64,000 bases of DNA, taken from positions 372,001-436,000 of the forward strand of contig NZ_CP048635.1 in the NCBI RefSeq assembly GCF_010669145.1, given 5' to 3'. The position numbers and the translations under genes were made by a program. Numbering within the stretch: position 1 is the stretch's first letter; each line of letters opens with the position of its first letter. Source of the stretch: Rhizobium oryzihabitans. GTDB lineage: Bacteria; Pseudomonadota; Alphaproteobacteria; Rhizobiales; Rhizobiaceae. The notes under the pieces are model-generated. The model was given only the letters and a program-made list of their open reading frames with translations. It was not told the origin of the DNA and searched no databases. Shown here piece by piece: positions 53,631-62,154 of this stretch.

Positions 53631-55277
53631 TCAATCGGTCGTTTTTACGAGGAAGCGCATGCGCTCTTCCTCGGTCACGGTGGGTTTCAGACGCTCTTCC
53701 TCGTCCGTGACGACGGGGATCGCCGCGATCAGGGCGCGGGTATAGGGATGCGACGGCTCAGCGAAGACCGCAGATGTCACCCCCTCCTCGACGATCTCGC
53801 CACGCAGCATGATGGCGATGCGCGAACAGAAATTGCGCATCAGCGACAGGTCGTGCGAGATCATCAGGTAGGTCAGGCCAAGCTCCTCCCGCAGCTGCAG
53901 CAGAAGGTCGATAACGGTCTTCTGCACGGAGACATCAAGCGCGGCCGTCGGCTCATCGAGGATGAGGATTTTCGGCTCCGCCGCCAGCGCGCGGGCTATC
54001 GCCACGCGCTGCTTCTGGCCGCCGGAAAGTTCGTGCGGATATTTGCCGAGATAGGATTGCGGCAACCGCACCAGCCCCATCAGTTCCTGCATACGGCTTT
54101 CACGCGCCTGCCCATCCATGCCGATGGATTTCAGCGGCAGGGTCAGCGTCTGTTTCACCGTGCGCTTCGGATTGAGGGACGTGCCTGGATTTTGATAAAC
54201 GATCTGCGTCAGCCGCTTGCCGCGCTCAGGTGCCGGGGCGTCGATGACAAGACTACCGGAGGTGGGACGGGAAAGGCCCATGATCATGCGCGCAACCGAG
54301 GTCTTGCCGGAACCGGATTCACCCGCAAGGCCAAAAACCTCGCCCTGCTTCAGCGTCAGGTTCACGTCGCGCACGGCATGGTAGCCATTGCGCCTGCCAT
54401 AAATCTTGTTCAGGCCTTCGATGGTGATGATCGGCTGCCGCGTGCTTTGCGTGAGATCCGTGACACGCGAGCCATAGAGCGGCGGCACTGCATCCAGCAG
54501 CGAACGCGTATAATCCGCAGCGGGAGCGTGCAGGATTTGCGTGCAAGGACCGGTTTCGACGATATCGCCGTGGTGCATAACCACGACCCTGTCGGCCACC
54601 TTGCGCACGACGCCGAGATTGTGGGTTATCATCAGCAGCGCCATGTTTTCTTCGGCAACCAGCTGGTTGATGAGATTGAGAATTTCATCCTGTGTGGTGA
54701 CGTCGAGCGCCGTGCCAGGCTCGTCCGCGATCAGGAGCTTCGGCTGGTGCAGCAGCGCAAGGCCGATCAGCACGCGCTGGCGCATGCCGCCCGAAAGCTC
54801 GGACGGATAGGCATTCATGACCCTCTCGGTATCGCCTAGCTGCACGCGGCGCAAAACCGCTGCGATACGGGTGCGACGCTCCGCCTTGGACGAGTTGATG
54901 CCGTCACGTTTGTCGGCAAAGCGCATGACATCATCGAGATGCGTGCCGATCTTGAAGACCGGATTGAAGGAAGACAGCGGGTCCTGCATGATCAGCGAAA
55001 ATGCCGTGCCCTTCAGCGCCTCGCGTTCCCTTCGCGGCATGGCGAGCACATCCCGGCCATCGATCACGATCGCACCGGAGGTGATCGAGGCATTCTTCGG
55101 CAAAGTGCCGATGATCGCCTTGGCGGTGACGGATTTACCCGATCCGGTTTCACCGATCAACGCCACGCGCTCACCAGCGGCAACCGTAAAGGCGACATCG
55201 CGCAACACCTGGCGCGTGCGGCCATAATTGGTGAAGGTGACGTTGAGGTTTTCGACTTTGAGAAGCGGTTCAGTCAT
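53631..55277 (-). CDS. peptide-type ABC transporter ATPase, two fused domains
   Basis: A 548-residue double ATPase. Domain one: GETGSGKSV, LSGGMRQRVLIGLAL, IADEPGTALD; domain two: GESGSGKTS, LSGGQKQRVAIARAL, LDEPTAALD. Both carry the oligopeptide-transporter tails (APAADYTRSLLDAVP and PSHPYTRALIAAIP). GT in place of PT in the first Walker B extension is a minor oddity. It lies three bases after the second permease and 17 bases before hyuA, linking transport to the enzymes. Confidence 0.94.
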   Translation of the reverse strand: MTEPLLKVENLNVTFTNYGRTRQVLRDVAFTVAAGERVALIGETGSGKSVTAKAIIGTLPKNASITSGAIVIDGRDVLAMPRREREALKGTAFSLIMQDPLSSFNPVFKIGTHLDDVMRFADKRDGINSSKAERRTRIAAVLRRVQLGDTERVMNAYPSELSGGMRQRVLIGLALLHQPKLLIADEPGTALDVTTQDEILNLINQLVAEENMALLMITHNLGVVRKVADRVVVMHHGDIVETGPCTQILHAPAADYTRSLLDAVPPLYGSRVTDLTQSTRQPIITIEGLNKIYGRRNGYHAVRDVNLTLKQGEVFGLAGESGSGKTSVARMIMGLSRPTSGSLVIDAPAPERGKRLTQIVYQNPGTSLNPKRTVKQTLTLPLKSIGMDGQARESRMQELMGLVRLPQSYLGKYPHELSGGQKQRVAIARALAAEPKILILDEPTAALDVSVQKTVIDLLLQLREELGLTYLMISHDLSLMRNFCSRIAIMLRGEIVEEGVTSAVFAEPSHPYTRALIAAIPVVTDEEERLKPTVTEEERMRFLVKTTD

Positions 55278-55280
55278 GGC

Positions 55281-56162
55281 TTAGCTTTCCACGTCGAACA
55301 TGTCACGCAGGCCGTCGCCCAGCAGATTGAAACCCAGCGTAACGTAAAGCACGGCCGCACCGGGGCAGAGGACTTCCCACCAGAAATCCGGCATGAACTG
55401 ACGCCCGTCGGCAACCATCGATCCGAGATCGGGGGTCGGCGGCTTGACGCCAAAACCGAGGAAGCTCAGCGTCGCGCCGAAGAGGATGACGAAAGCCGCA
55501 TCCAGCGTCGTCTTGACCGATATGACCGAGACGCAATTGGGCAGGATTTCGCGAAAGAGAATGTGCAGCGGTCCGGCACCGGCAAGACGCGCGGCTTCGA
55601 TATAATCCTCGGATGCGATGGATTTCGACACCGAATAGATCAGCCGCGCATGCCAGGTCCACCACAGAAGCGTGATCGCGATCATGGCGTTCATCAAGGT
55701 GGGTTCCAGCAGGTTGGAGACCGCCAGCGCCATGACGAGCGGCGGCATGGCCAGCATTACATTCGTCAGGCCACTGATGATTTTTTCAGTCCAGCCACCG
55801 AAATACCCGGCGACCAGGCCAAGCACCGTGCCGACGGGAACCGAAATGCCGAGCACGCCGATGACGAGAAGAAGCGAGACCCTGAGCCCGAAGACGGTAC
55901 GGGAGAAAATGTCGCGTCCGGCCTTGTCCGTGCCGAACCAGTGCTCCAGATCCGGCGGCATGTGGCGGGCACGGAAATCGACGACAGCGCCGATATGTTT
56001 GGGATAGGGCGTGAGCCAGGGCGCAAAGATCGCCAGAACCAGCACCGACAGCAGGATCAGCGAACCGATGACCGCCGCCGGATTGCGGCTGAAGCGATAC
56101 CACATCATGTAACCGGCGCTTAGGCCCCGATCGGTGGGTTCGAGCATTTTGATATCAGCCAT
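55281..56162 (-). CDS. peptide-type ABC transporter permease, DppC-like
   Basis: A 293-residue permease with about six helices. DppC features are HWFGTDKAGRDIFSRTVFGL and the docking loop SEDYIEAARLAGAGPLHILF followed by REILPNC. Its ATG overlaps the stop of the upstream permease by one base (TGATG). A longer open frame upstream is antisense-like noise over the first permease and is not part of the protein. Confidence 0.93.
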   Translation of the reverse strand: MADIKMLEPTDRGLSAGYMMWYRFSRNPAAVIGSLILLSVLVLAIFAPWLTPYPKHIGAVVDFRARHMPPDLEHWFGTDKAGRDIFSRTVFGLRVSLLLVIGVLGISVPVGTVLGLVAGYFGGWTEKIISGLTNVMLAMPPLVMALAVSNLLEPTLMNAMIAITLLWWTWHARLIYSVSKSIASEDYIEAARLAGAGPLHILFREILPNCVSVISVKTTLDAAFVILFGATLSFLGFGVKPPTPDLGSMVADGRQFMPDFWWEVLCPGAAVLYVTLGFNLLGDGLRDMFDVES

Positions 56163-57190
56163 CAGCGAGCCTCCTTGCGGCGCAGGCGCGGGTCGATGAT
56201 CGAGATCAGGACATCCACGATCAGGTTCGCAACGATGAAGAACAGGCCGGCCACCAGCACCACGGCGGTCACGGCATTGAGGTCTTTCTGCAGGATGGCG
56301 TTCAGCCCGTAGGAAGCGAAGCCGCCCCAGGCGAAGACCATTTCGATCACGAAGGCATTGCCGATCAGCGAGGCGAATTCGAGCCCCATGATCGTCAGCG
56401 GCGCGATGGAGGAGAGCTTCAAGAGATAACGGAAGATGATGACCCGCTCCGGCACGCCGAAGCTTTGCAGGGTGAGCACGTGATCCTTGCGCTGGTTCTC
56501 GATCATCGAGGAACGCGTGATGCGGGTGATTTGGCCGATGCCGGCCATGGAGAGCGCAAAGGCCGGCAGCGCAAGGTGCTTCAGCGCATCCAGCACCACA
56601 TCGAACCGTCCGGCAAGCGTCCCGTCGATCAGGATGAAGCCCGTCGGGCCGCCCTGCCAGCCGAGCGAGTGATCGAGCCTGCCGATGATCGGCCAACCGG
56701 AGAGAAAGCGGGCGGCGAGCAATTGCAGCGTGATCGCAAAGAGAAAGCTCGGGATCGTCACGCCTGTGAGCGACAGGATGCGGCCGATATGGTCGAGCGG
56801 CCGGTCGCGGTAATGCGCGGTGATGACGCCGAGCGGGATGGCGACGGCAAACATGAAGATAACCGAGACCAGAACCAGTTCGACGGTGGCTGGAACGGTC
56901 TGCGCCAGATCGGTGGTGACCGGACGCTGGGAAACCAGTGAGAAGCCGAGATCGCCGTGCAAGGCATTCCCGATATAGTCGAGATATTGGGCGGCGAGCG
57001 GTTTATCGAGACCCATCTCGCCGCGCAGCGCATCCACCTGTTCCTGCGTTGCCGCGGGGCCGAGTGCCATGCGGGCGGGATCACCCGGCACCACGCGGGC
57101 GAGAACGAAGATCATGATGGACAGGGCGATCATGACCAGCACGAAAGCGCCGAGCCTGTTCAAAATCGCGACCAGCGGATGTTGCTGCAT
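56162..57190 (-). CDS. peptide-type ABC transporter permease, DppB-like
   Basis: A 342-residue permease and the first gene of the nine-gene operon. Landmarks are RVVPGDPARMALGPAATQEQ near residue 33 and the docking loop around MIENQRKDHVLTLQSFGVPE. The binding site for the ATPase and six helices are as in DppB. It diverges from the LuxR-type regulator gene across 136 bases that contain a pair of direct repeats. The ATG has AAGGAAC 12 bases upstream, a slightly long spacing. Confidence 0.92.
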   Translation of the reverse strand: MQQHPLVAILNRLGAFVLVMIALSIMIFVLARVVPGDPARMALGPAATQEQVDALRGEMGLDKPLAAQYLDYIGNALHGDLGFSLVSQRPVTTDLAQTVPATVELVLVSVIFMFAVAIPLGVITAHYRDRPLDHIGRILSLTGVTIPSFLFAITLQLLAARFLSGWPIIGRLDHSLGWQGGPTGFILIDGTLAGRFDVVLDALKHLALPAFALSMAGIGQITRITRSSMIENQRKDHVLTLQSFGVPERVIIFRYLLKLSSIAPLTIMGLEFASLIGNAFVIEMVFAWGGFASYGLNAILQKDLNAVTAVVLVAGLFFIVANLIVDVLISIIDPRLRRKEAR

Positions 57191-57267
57191 CGGTGGAACG
57201 TTCCTTGTGCATCAGTTGCCTGAGCACAAGTTTTCACCACACGTCCTTTCGAACAATCGCCGAAAGG

Positions 57268-57301
57268 TATAGTTTTTTGATGAATGAGTATAGGTTTTTG
57301 A
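57268..57301. promoter_or_regulatory. pair of direct repeats in the divergent promoter
   Basis: TATAGTTTTTTGA (57268-57280) and TATAGGTTTTTGA (57289-57301) differ by one base and start 21 bases apart, two helical turns, so a protein dimer could contact both on one face of the DNA. They lie between the peptide/HyuA operon and the regulator gene, 26 bases before the latter's ATG. Binding by the LuxR-type regulator is inferred. Confidence 0.5.
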
Positions 57302-57326
57302 ATTCAAATCGCCTATCCCTTTCTCA

Positions 57327-59195
57327 ATGACGCTTCTGCCGCGCACCCACCTCTGCCGCCGCATCGCCAGCGAAACCGCAGGCGTGATCTTTCTGCGCGC
57401 ACCCGCAGGTGCGGGAAAAAGCGTTCTCATGGACTTGCTGGCACACGAGCTGGGAACCGAGGTATGCCGGACGCACCAGCCTAGAAGTGATGATGCGGCA
57501 AAAGGCTGTCTGCTTTGGGATGTGCCGGTCTTCGCACGCGCGGTCCGCATGCCCGCCCCTATTCTGGAAACCGTGCGTTTCGTGGTCATCGCCTGCCGTC
57601 CGGATCAACGTATCAGCGGGCTGGCGCGGCAGATCCTGCATCGCGGCTCGCTGACGATCGGGGCAGATGAACTGGTCTTCGGCCAAGATGAGGCCGCGGG
57701 CCTTCCATTGGAACAGAAGCGCCTCGCGCTCGATGACTATGCGGGGTGGCCGGCCTTTCTGTCTCTCGCCCGCCTGGCCGACGAAAAACTATGCGTCGAC
57801 TATCTGCGGGAAAATTATCTGCCACACCTGTCACCGGCGCAGACGGTTGCGCTTTCGCTCTGGCTCGAAAATCCCTCGGCAGCACCAGGCGCGGACTGGG
57901 CCGAACTCCTGCCGCCGTTCCTGACCGCAAACCCGGAAAAACACGGCACGCTGATAAGGCTTCTGACCGTGGCGGCGAAAGACCGTCTCGCCACATTGCA
58001 GGCTGGCAGCGCCGTGGTGGAGGTCGCCTCGGCTTTCGAAAGAGAAGGGCGGGCGCTTGCGGCAATGGCCATGTTGCTCGACCGCGGTTACGAGACCCAC
58101 GCCGCGCAAATCCTTGAACGCGCCCATGGGCGCGAACTGATCTACCGAAGCAGCGTCGACAGGTTTCGCGATATCATCATGCGGTTTTCGCAAGACATGA
58201 TCGCGGCGAACGAGACCGTGCTCTTTGCCGTCACCCGCGCGCTTCTGAAACAGGGCGAATTGCAGCGCGTGCGCCATCTGCTCGGCAAGAGCCTCGGTTC
58301 GGATTATCTCGATCCGCTCAAGGTGCTTGCCCGTGGCTCGCGTTTTTCCTTCGCCGCCCGCACCTTCCGGCTGAACCTGATGATCGCCGAGGACCTGACC
58401 CCCAATGACGCCGTGATAACGCGTCTCGCGGAGTTCATGGCCGATTATCCCATGGACGATCACGGCAAATGGGCGGCCTATTACAATGCACTGCTGGAAT
58501 TCGAAATCCGCCGCCGCAATTTCCGCGAGGCGGAGGCCGCCGCCGCACGCGCTCTGATCTATCTGCGCAAGATGGGCGGGCAGCCCCTGCTGGAATTTTT
58601 CATCCATCTGCACCAGATCGTGCTGCGGCTGATGAGCGGCGATGTGCTTCTGGCCCGTCGGGCGGCGCAGGAGGCGCGCGCGCGGCTGGAACAGGTGCCG
58701 CATGATGCTGCGCAGGAGTTCCGGATGTTGCGGCTGGCGGAAGCCTGTCTTGCCTATGAGGCGGGAAAGCCGCGCGACCTGCTGCATTTCGTCGAGCACG
58801 AATTTGATCATTTCGCTGCCGCCGAGATATGGCCGAGCCTGATGCAGTTTGCCCTGTTTTACGCCTCGCAGGTGTTGATCGACCATTTTCCGATGACCGT
58901 TCGACCTGGCTTTCTCGACGGCCTGTGGATCCACCTTTCGGAAGGGCTGCAATTCCATGCGATGATGGAGGTCAGGACGGCGCTCGCCTATCAGAACGCC
59001 AACCGCTGGGCGGATGCGGCAGCGACGCTTTCCGCGATCCGCATGCCCATGGGCCGCAACTGGGTGGAGAGCGCGCATGAGGATCTTTCCCGACTGATGC
59101 GCCGCGATGAAATCGCCTATGTCATGGCGTGGCTGCGCGATGCGGTGCATCTTTTCACGCCGCGTGCCTATCTCTCCGCCAGATCGACGCGATGA
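57327..59195 (+). CDS. MalT-like LuxR-family regulator, N-terminal part (frame broken)
   Basis: A 622-residue open frame carrying the ATP-binding and helical-repeat parts of a large MalT-type regulator. Walker A is APAGAGKS (residues 25-32); from about residue 200 onward the sequence is alpha-helical and TPR-like. It ends without the DNA-binding domain: the expected continuation, with a LuxR helix-turn-helix, is in another frame just downstream. Adding one base near 59180 would join them to about 780 residues, near the family's length. So this is a one-base deletion, a sequencing error, or a split gene. No ribosome site is obvious before the ATG. It diverges from the HyuA operon. Confidence 0.75.
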   Translation: MTLLPRTHLCRRIASETAGVIFLRAPAGAGKSVLMDLLAHELGTEVCRTHQPRSDDAAKGCLLWDVPVFARAVRMPAPILETVRFVVIACRPDQRISGLARQILHRGSLTIGADELVFGQDEAAGLPLEQKRLALDDYAGWPAFLSLARLADEKLCVDYLRENYLPHLSPAQTVALSLWLENPSAAPGADWAELLPPFLTANPEKHGTLIRLLTVAAKDRLATLQAGSAVVEVASAFEREGRALAAMAMLLDRGYETHAAQILERAHGRELIYRSSVDRFRDIIMRFSQDMIAANETVLFAVTRALLKQGELQRVRHLLGKSLGSDYLDPLKVLARGSRFSFAARTFRLNLMIAEDLTPNDAVITRLAEFMADYPMDDHGKWAAYYNALLEFEIRRRNFREAEAAAARALIYLRKMGGQPLLEFFIHLHQIVLRLMSGDVLLARRAAQEARARLEQVPHDAAQEFRMLRLAEACLAYEAGKPRDLLHFVEHEFDHFAAAEIWPSLMQFALFYASQVLIDHFPMTVRPGFLDGLWIHLSEGLQFHAMMEVRTALAYQNANRWADAAATLSAIRMPMGRNWVESAHEDLSRLMRRDEIAYVMAWLRDAVHLFTPRAYLSARSTR

Positions 59196-59677
59196 TCGCC
59201 AATCCCAAGGTCACCAACCGCGAAAAGGTCGCGCTGAGAATCTGGCAGAGCTATGCCGCGCATCAGCGCCGCGACAATGCCGCCGCCCGCGCCCACATCC
59301 TCACGGCCCTTGAATCGGCGACCCGCCTTGGCTGCAGCGGCGTCCTGTCGGAGGAGCGCATCTTCCTGTCGCCGCTTCTGAACAATCGCCGTATCCGCAG
59401 CTTTATCGAAACCTCGTCCGATGTCCGCACCGCGCTGTCGATTTTCGCCGCTTCGGTGAATTCACCGCAGGCCCGCGCCCTGCATGGCGGGCTTTCGCAG
59501 CGGGAGGCGCAGATGTTGCAACTGCTCGCCAGCGGCATGTCGAACAAGAAGATCGCCCAGACGCTCAATATCTCGGAAGTGACGGTGAAGTTTCACCTCG
59601 GCAACCTGTTCCGCAAGCTGGATTGCAAACGCCGCGCGGAGGCGATCCGCGCGGCGAAAGCACTGGGCTGGCTGTAA
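59192..59677 (+). CDS. LuxR-type DNA-binding part of the broken MalT-like regulator
   Basis: A 161-residue frame that starts with an ATG overlapping the stop of the N-terminal part (ATGA), so translational restart is possible. Residues 1-95 continue the helical region; from about residue 101 the LuxR/NarL helix-turn-helix is intact (LSQREAQMLQLLASGMSNKK, then ISEVTVKFHLGNLFRKL). All key residues are present, meaning the break is recent, an error, or tolerated. It could be read as the 3' part of a pseudogene spanning 57327-59677. It ends three bases before the convergent RraA-type gene. Confidence 0.7.
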   Translation: MIANPKVTNREKVALRIWQSYAAHQRRDNAAARAHILTALESATRLGCSGVLSEERIFLSPLLNNRRIRSFIETSSDVRTALSIFAASVNSPQARALHGGLSQREAQMLQLLASGMSNKKIAQTLNISEVTVKFHLGNLFRKLDCKRRAEAIRAAKALGWL

Positions 59678-59680
59678 GGT

Positions 59681-60391
59681 TCAGCGGTTGTTCTTCTTGC
59701 GCCATTCGGCAAAAGCCATCTGGTGCTCCTCCTTGGTGCAGGGGTAAAGCCCGATGATCGACTGGCCGGCCTTGACCTGCTCCACGACGAAATCCTCATA
59801 AGTCGTCATTTCCACCGCCTCGGTGGCAATCTCGTCGGCAATGCCGGCGGGAATGACGATGACGCAATCGGCGTCGCCAACGATGATGTCGCCGGGAAAG
59901 ACCGGCGCGTCACCGCAGCCGATCGGGCCGTTGATCTCGATCGCCTCGTGTTTGGTCAGATTGGTCGGGCTGGAAGGGCGTGTGTGGTAGGCCGGAATAT
60001 CCAGCTCGGCAATCGTTGCAGCGTCACGAAAACCGCCATCGGTCACGATGCCCGCACCGCCACGAACCATCAGGCGCGTGACCAGAATATCACCGGCCGA
60101 GGCGGCGCTCGCATCCTTGCGGCTGTCGATCACCATCACATGGCCCGGCGGGCAGGTTTCAATGGCGACGCGTTGCGGATGGGCGGGATTGCGAAATTCG
60201 ACGAGCTGGTTGCGGTCCTCACGGGCGGGCATGTAACGCAGGGTGAAAGCCGGGCCGACCATATTCGTGCCCTTGTAGCCGAGCGGATGCACGCCCTGAA
60301 TGACCTGGTTTCGCAGGCCGCGCTTATAAAGCGCTGTCGCCAGCGTGGCGACGGAAATGGTTTTCAGCTTGTCACGGGTCTCGTTGTTCAT
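59681..60391 (-). CDS. RraA-like protein / 4-hydroxy-4-methyl-2-oxoglutarate aldolase family
   Basis: A 236-residue protein of the RraA fold. The active-site region VRGGAGIVTDGGFRDA with its Arg-Asp pair, followed by NGPIGCGDAPVFPGDIIVGD, is that of the metal-dependent class II pyruvate aldolases (HMG/CHA aldolase) rather than of the RNase E inhibitor alone. Next to a sugar-acid dehydratase it probably cleaves or processes the 2-keto-3-deoxy acid product. AGGAGA precedes the ATG. It is the last gene of the operon that enters from the right edge. Confidence 0.85.
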   Translation of the reverse strand: MNNETRDKLKTISVATLATALYKRGLRNQVIQGVHPLGYKGTNMVGPAFTLRYMPAREDRNQLVEFRNPAHPQRVAIETCPPGHVMVIDSRKDASAASAGDILVTRLMVRGGAGIVTDGGFRDAATIAELDIPAYHTRPSSPTNLTKHEAIEINGPIGCGDAPVFPGDIIVGDADCVIVIPAGIADEIATEAVEMTTYEDFVVEQVKAGQSIIGLYPCTKEEHQMAFAEWRKKNNR

Positions 60392-60428
60392 TCAGTATCT
60401 CCTGTCATTCTGCTTGATGGCACATGGC

Positions 60429-62153
60429 CTAAAAAATATCCGGCTCACCGGCCGAGCGGCCGAAATCGGTCTGCAGGAAGTCGAAATCACACCCCTGATC
60501 GGCCTGGCTCACATGTTTGGAAAAGATATAGCCGTAGCCGCGCTCATAACGCGGCGGCGGTGCCTGCCAGGCGGCCCGGCGGCTGGCGATTTCCTCATCG
60601 CTGACCAACATGTCGAGGCGGCGCTGCGGCAGATCGAGCCGCACGATATCGCCTGACCTCAGCAAGGCGAGCGGCCCGCCGATGAAACTCTCCGGCGCAA
60701 CATGCAGCACGCAGGCGCCATAAGAAGTGCCGGACATGCGGGCATCGGAGATGCGCAGCATGTCGCGATGGCCTTGTTTGATCAGCGCCTTGGGGATCGG
60801 CAGCATGCCCCATTCGGGAAAACCGGGGCCGCCAAGCGGACCGGCATTGCGCAGCACCAGCACATGATCCGGCGTCACATCGAGATTTTCATCGTCGATC
60901 GCCGCCTTCATCTCGGGATAGCTGTCAAAAACCAGTGCCGGGCCTTCATGGATGTGAAATTTCGGATCGCAGGCGGCGGGTTTGATGACCGCACCATCCG
61001 GACAGAGATTGCCGCGCAAAACGGCGAGTGAACCTTCCGCATAAACCGGATTGTCGAGTGAACGGATCACATCGTCATTATAAACCTTTGCGCCCTCGAG
61101 ATTTTCGCCCATGCTGCGGCCCGTTACCGTCAGGGCGGAACAATCGAGCCGGCTTTCAAGCTGCTTCATCAGAGCGCGCAAACCGCCCGCATAATAAAAG
61201 TCCTCCATCAGATAATCCTTGCCGGAGGGGCGGACATTGGCGATGAGCGGCGTGACGCGGCCAAGCTCATCCAGATCGTCAAGCGTCAGCGGCACACCGG
61301 CGCGGCGCGCCATGGCGATCAAGTGCACGACGGCATTGGTCGAACAGCCGGTCGCCATCGCGACGATGGCGGCATTGCGGAACGCGGCCGCCGTCAGAAT
61401 GCCGTCCGGGGTCAGATCCTCACCCACCATTTCCACGATGCGGCGCCCGCAGGCGGCAGACATGCGCTGGTGTTCGGCATCCACCGCCGGAATGGAGGAC
61501 GCGCCCGGCAGGGTCAGCCCCAGGGCATCGGCAATAGCCGTCATGGTCGATGCGGTGCCCATGGTCATGCAGACGCCGGCGGAACGGGCGATACCGCCCT
61601 GAAGCCCACGCCACTCCTCATCGCTGACATTGCCTGCCCGGCGCTCGTCCCAATATTTCCAGGCGTCGGAGCCAGACCCCAGCACCTTGCCGGCATAATT
61701 GCCGCGCAGCATCGGCCCGGCCGGCAGATAGATCATAGGCACGCCGGCGGAGATTGCACCCATGACGAGGCCCGGCGTCGTCTTGTCACAACCGCCCATC
61801 AGCACCACGCCATCCAGCGGATGAGAGCGGATCATTTCCTCCGTCTCCATCGCCAGCATGTTGCGGTAGAGCATCGATGTCGGCTTGGTGAAACTCTCAT
61901 CGACCGAAAGCGACGGCATCTCGACCGGGAAGCCGCCCGCCTGCAAGACACCGCGCTTCACATCCTTCACGCGTTCGGGAAAATGCGCGTGACAGGTATT
62001 CAGCTCCGACCAGGTGTTGAGGATGCCGATAACCGGCTTGCCGACAAAATCCTCTTCCGCATAACCGAGCTGCATCATGCGCGAGCGGTGACCGAAACTG
62101 CGCAGGTCGTCAGGAGCGAACCAGCGGTCGGACCTCAATTTCCTGTCGGTCAT
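60429..62153 (-). CDS. IlvD/Edd family sugar-acid dehydratase (L-arabinonate dehydratase-like)
   Basis: A 574-residue dehydratase. The [2Fe-2S]-type cysteines are Cys54 (NTCHAHF), Cys122 (GGCDKTTPG) and Cys195 (AGVCMTMGTAST), spaced as in the arabinonate/xylonate subgroup, and ISDARMSGTSYG is the typical C-terminal motif. It removes water from an aldonic acid to give a 2-keto-3-deoxy acid. The ATG at 62153 begins the conserved LRSDRWFAPDDLRSFGHRSR block; a longer frame would add 19 residues. It lies one base after the oxidoreductase gene and 37 bases before the aldolase-like gene. The exact sugar acid is uncertain. Confidence 0.9.
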   Translation of the reverse strand: MTDRKLRSDRWFAPDDLRSFGHRSRMMQLGYAEEDFVGKPVIGILNTWSELNTCHAHFPERVKDVKRGVLQAGGFPVEMPSLSVDESFTKPTSMLYRNMLAMETEEMIRSHPLDGVVLMGGCDKTTPGLVMGAISAGVPMIYLPAGPMLRGNYAGKVLGSGSDAWKYWDERRAGNVSDEEWRGLQGGIARSAGVCMTMGTASTMTAIADALGLTLPGASSIPAVDAEHQRMSAACGRRIVEMVGEDLTPDGILTAAAFRNAAIVAMATGCSTNAVVHLIAMARRAGVPLTLDDLDELGRVTPLIANVRPSGKDYLMEDFYYAGGLRALMKQLESRLDCSALTVTGRSMGENLEGAKVYNDDVIRSLDNPVYAEGSLAVLRGNLCPDGAVIKPAACDPKFHIHEGPALVFDSYPEMKAAIDDENLDVTPDHVLVLRNAGPLGGPGFPEWGMLPIPKALIKQGHRDMLRISDARMSGTSYGACVLHVAPESFIGGPLALLRSGDIVRLDLPQRRLDMLVSDEEIASRRAAWQAPPPRYERGYGYIFSKHVSQADQGCDFDFLQTDFGRSAGEPDIF

Positions 62154-62154
62154 G

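Noticed and set aside
57831..59150. 439-codon minus-strand frame opposite the MalT-like regulator
   Set aside because: Shadow of the plus-strand coding region, which has a Walker motif and helical repeats; the antisense product has no family signature.
59129..59191. Upstream extension of the LuxR-type half to 59129
   Set aside because: The extra residues overlap the N-terminal half in a different frame and do not look like its continuation; the ATG at 59192 is the more natural restart.
59150..59195. Programmed ribosomal frameshift at the regulator junction
   Set aside because: No canonical slippery heptamer or following pseudoknot was seen, so a one-base deletion, error or coupled restart is simpler.
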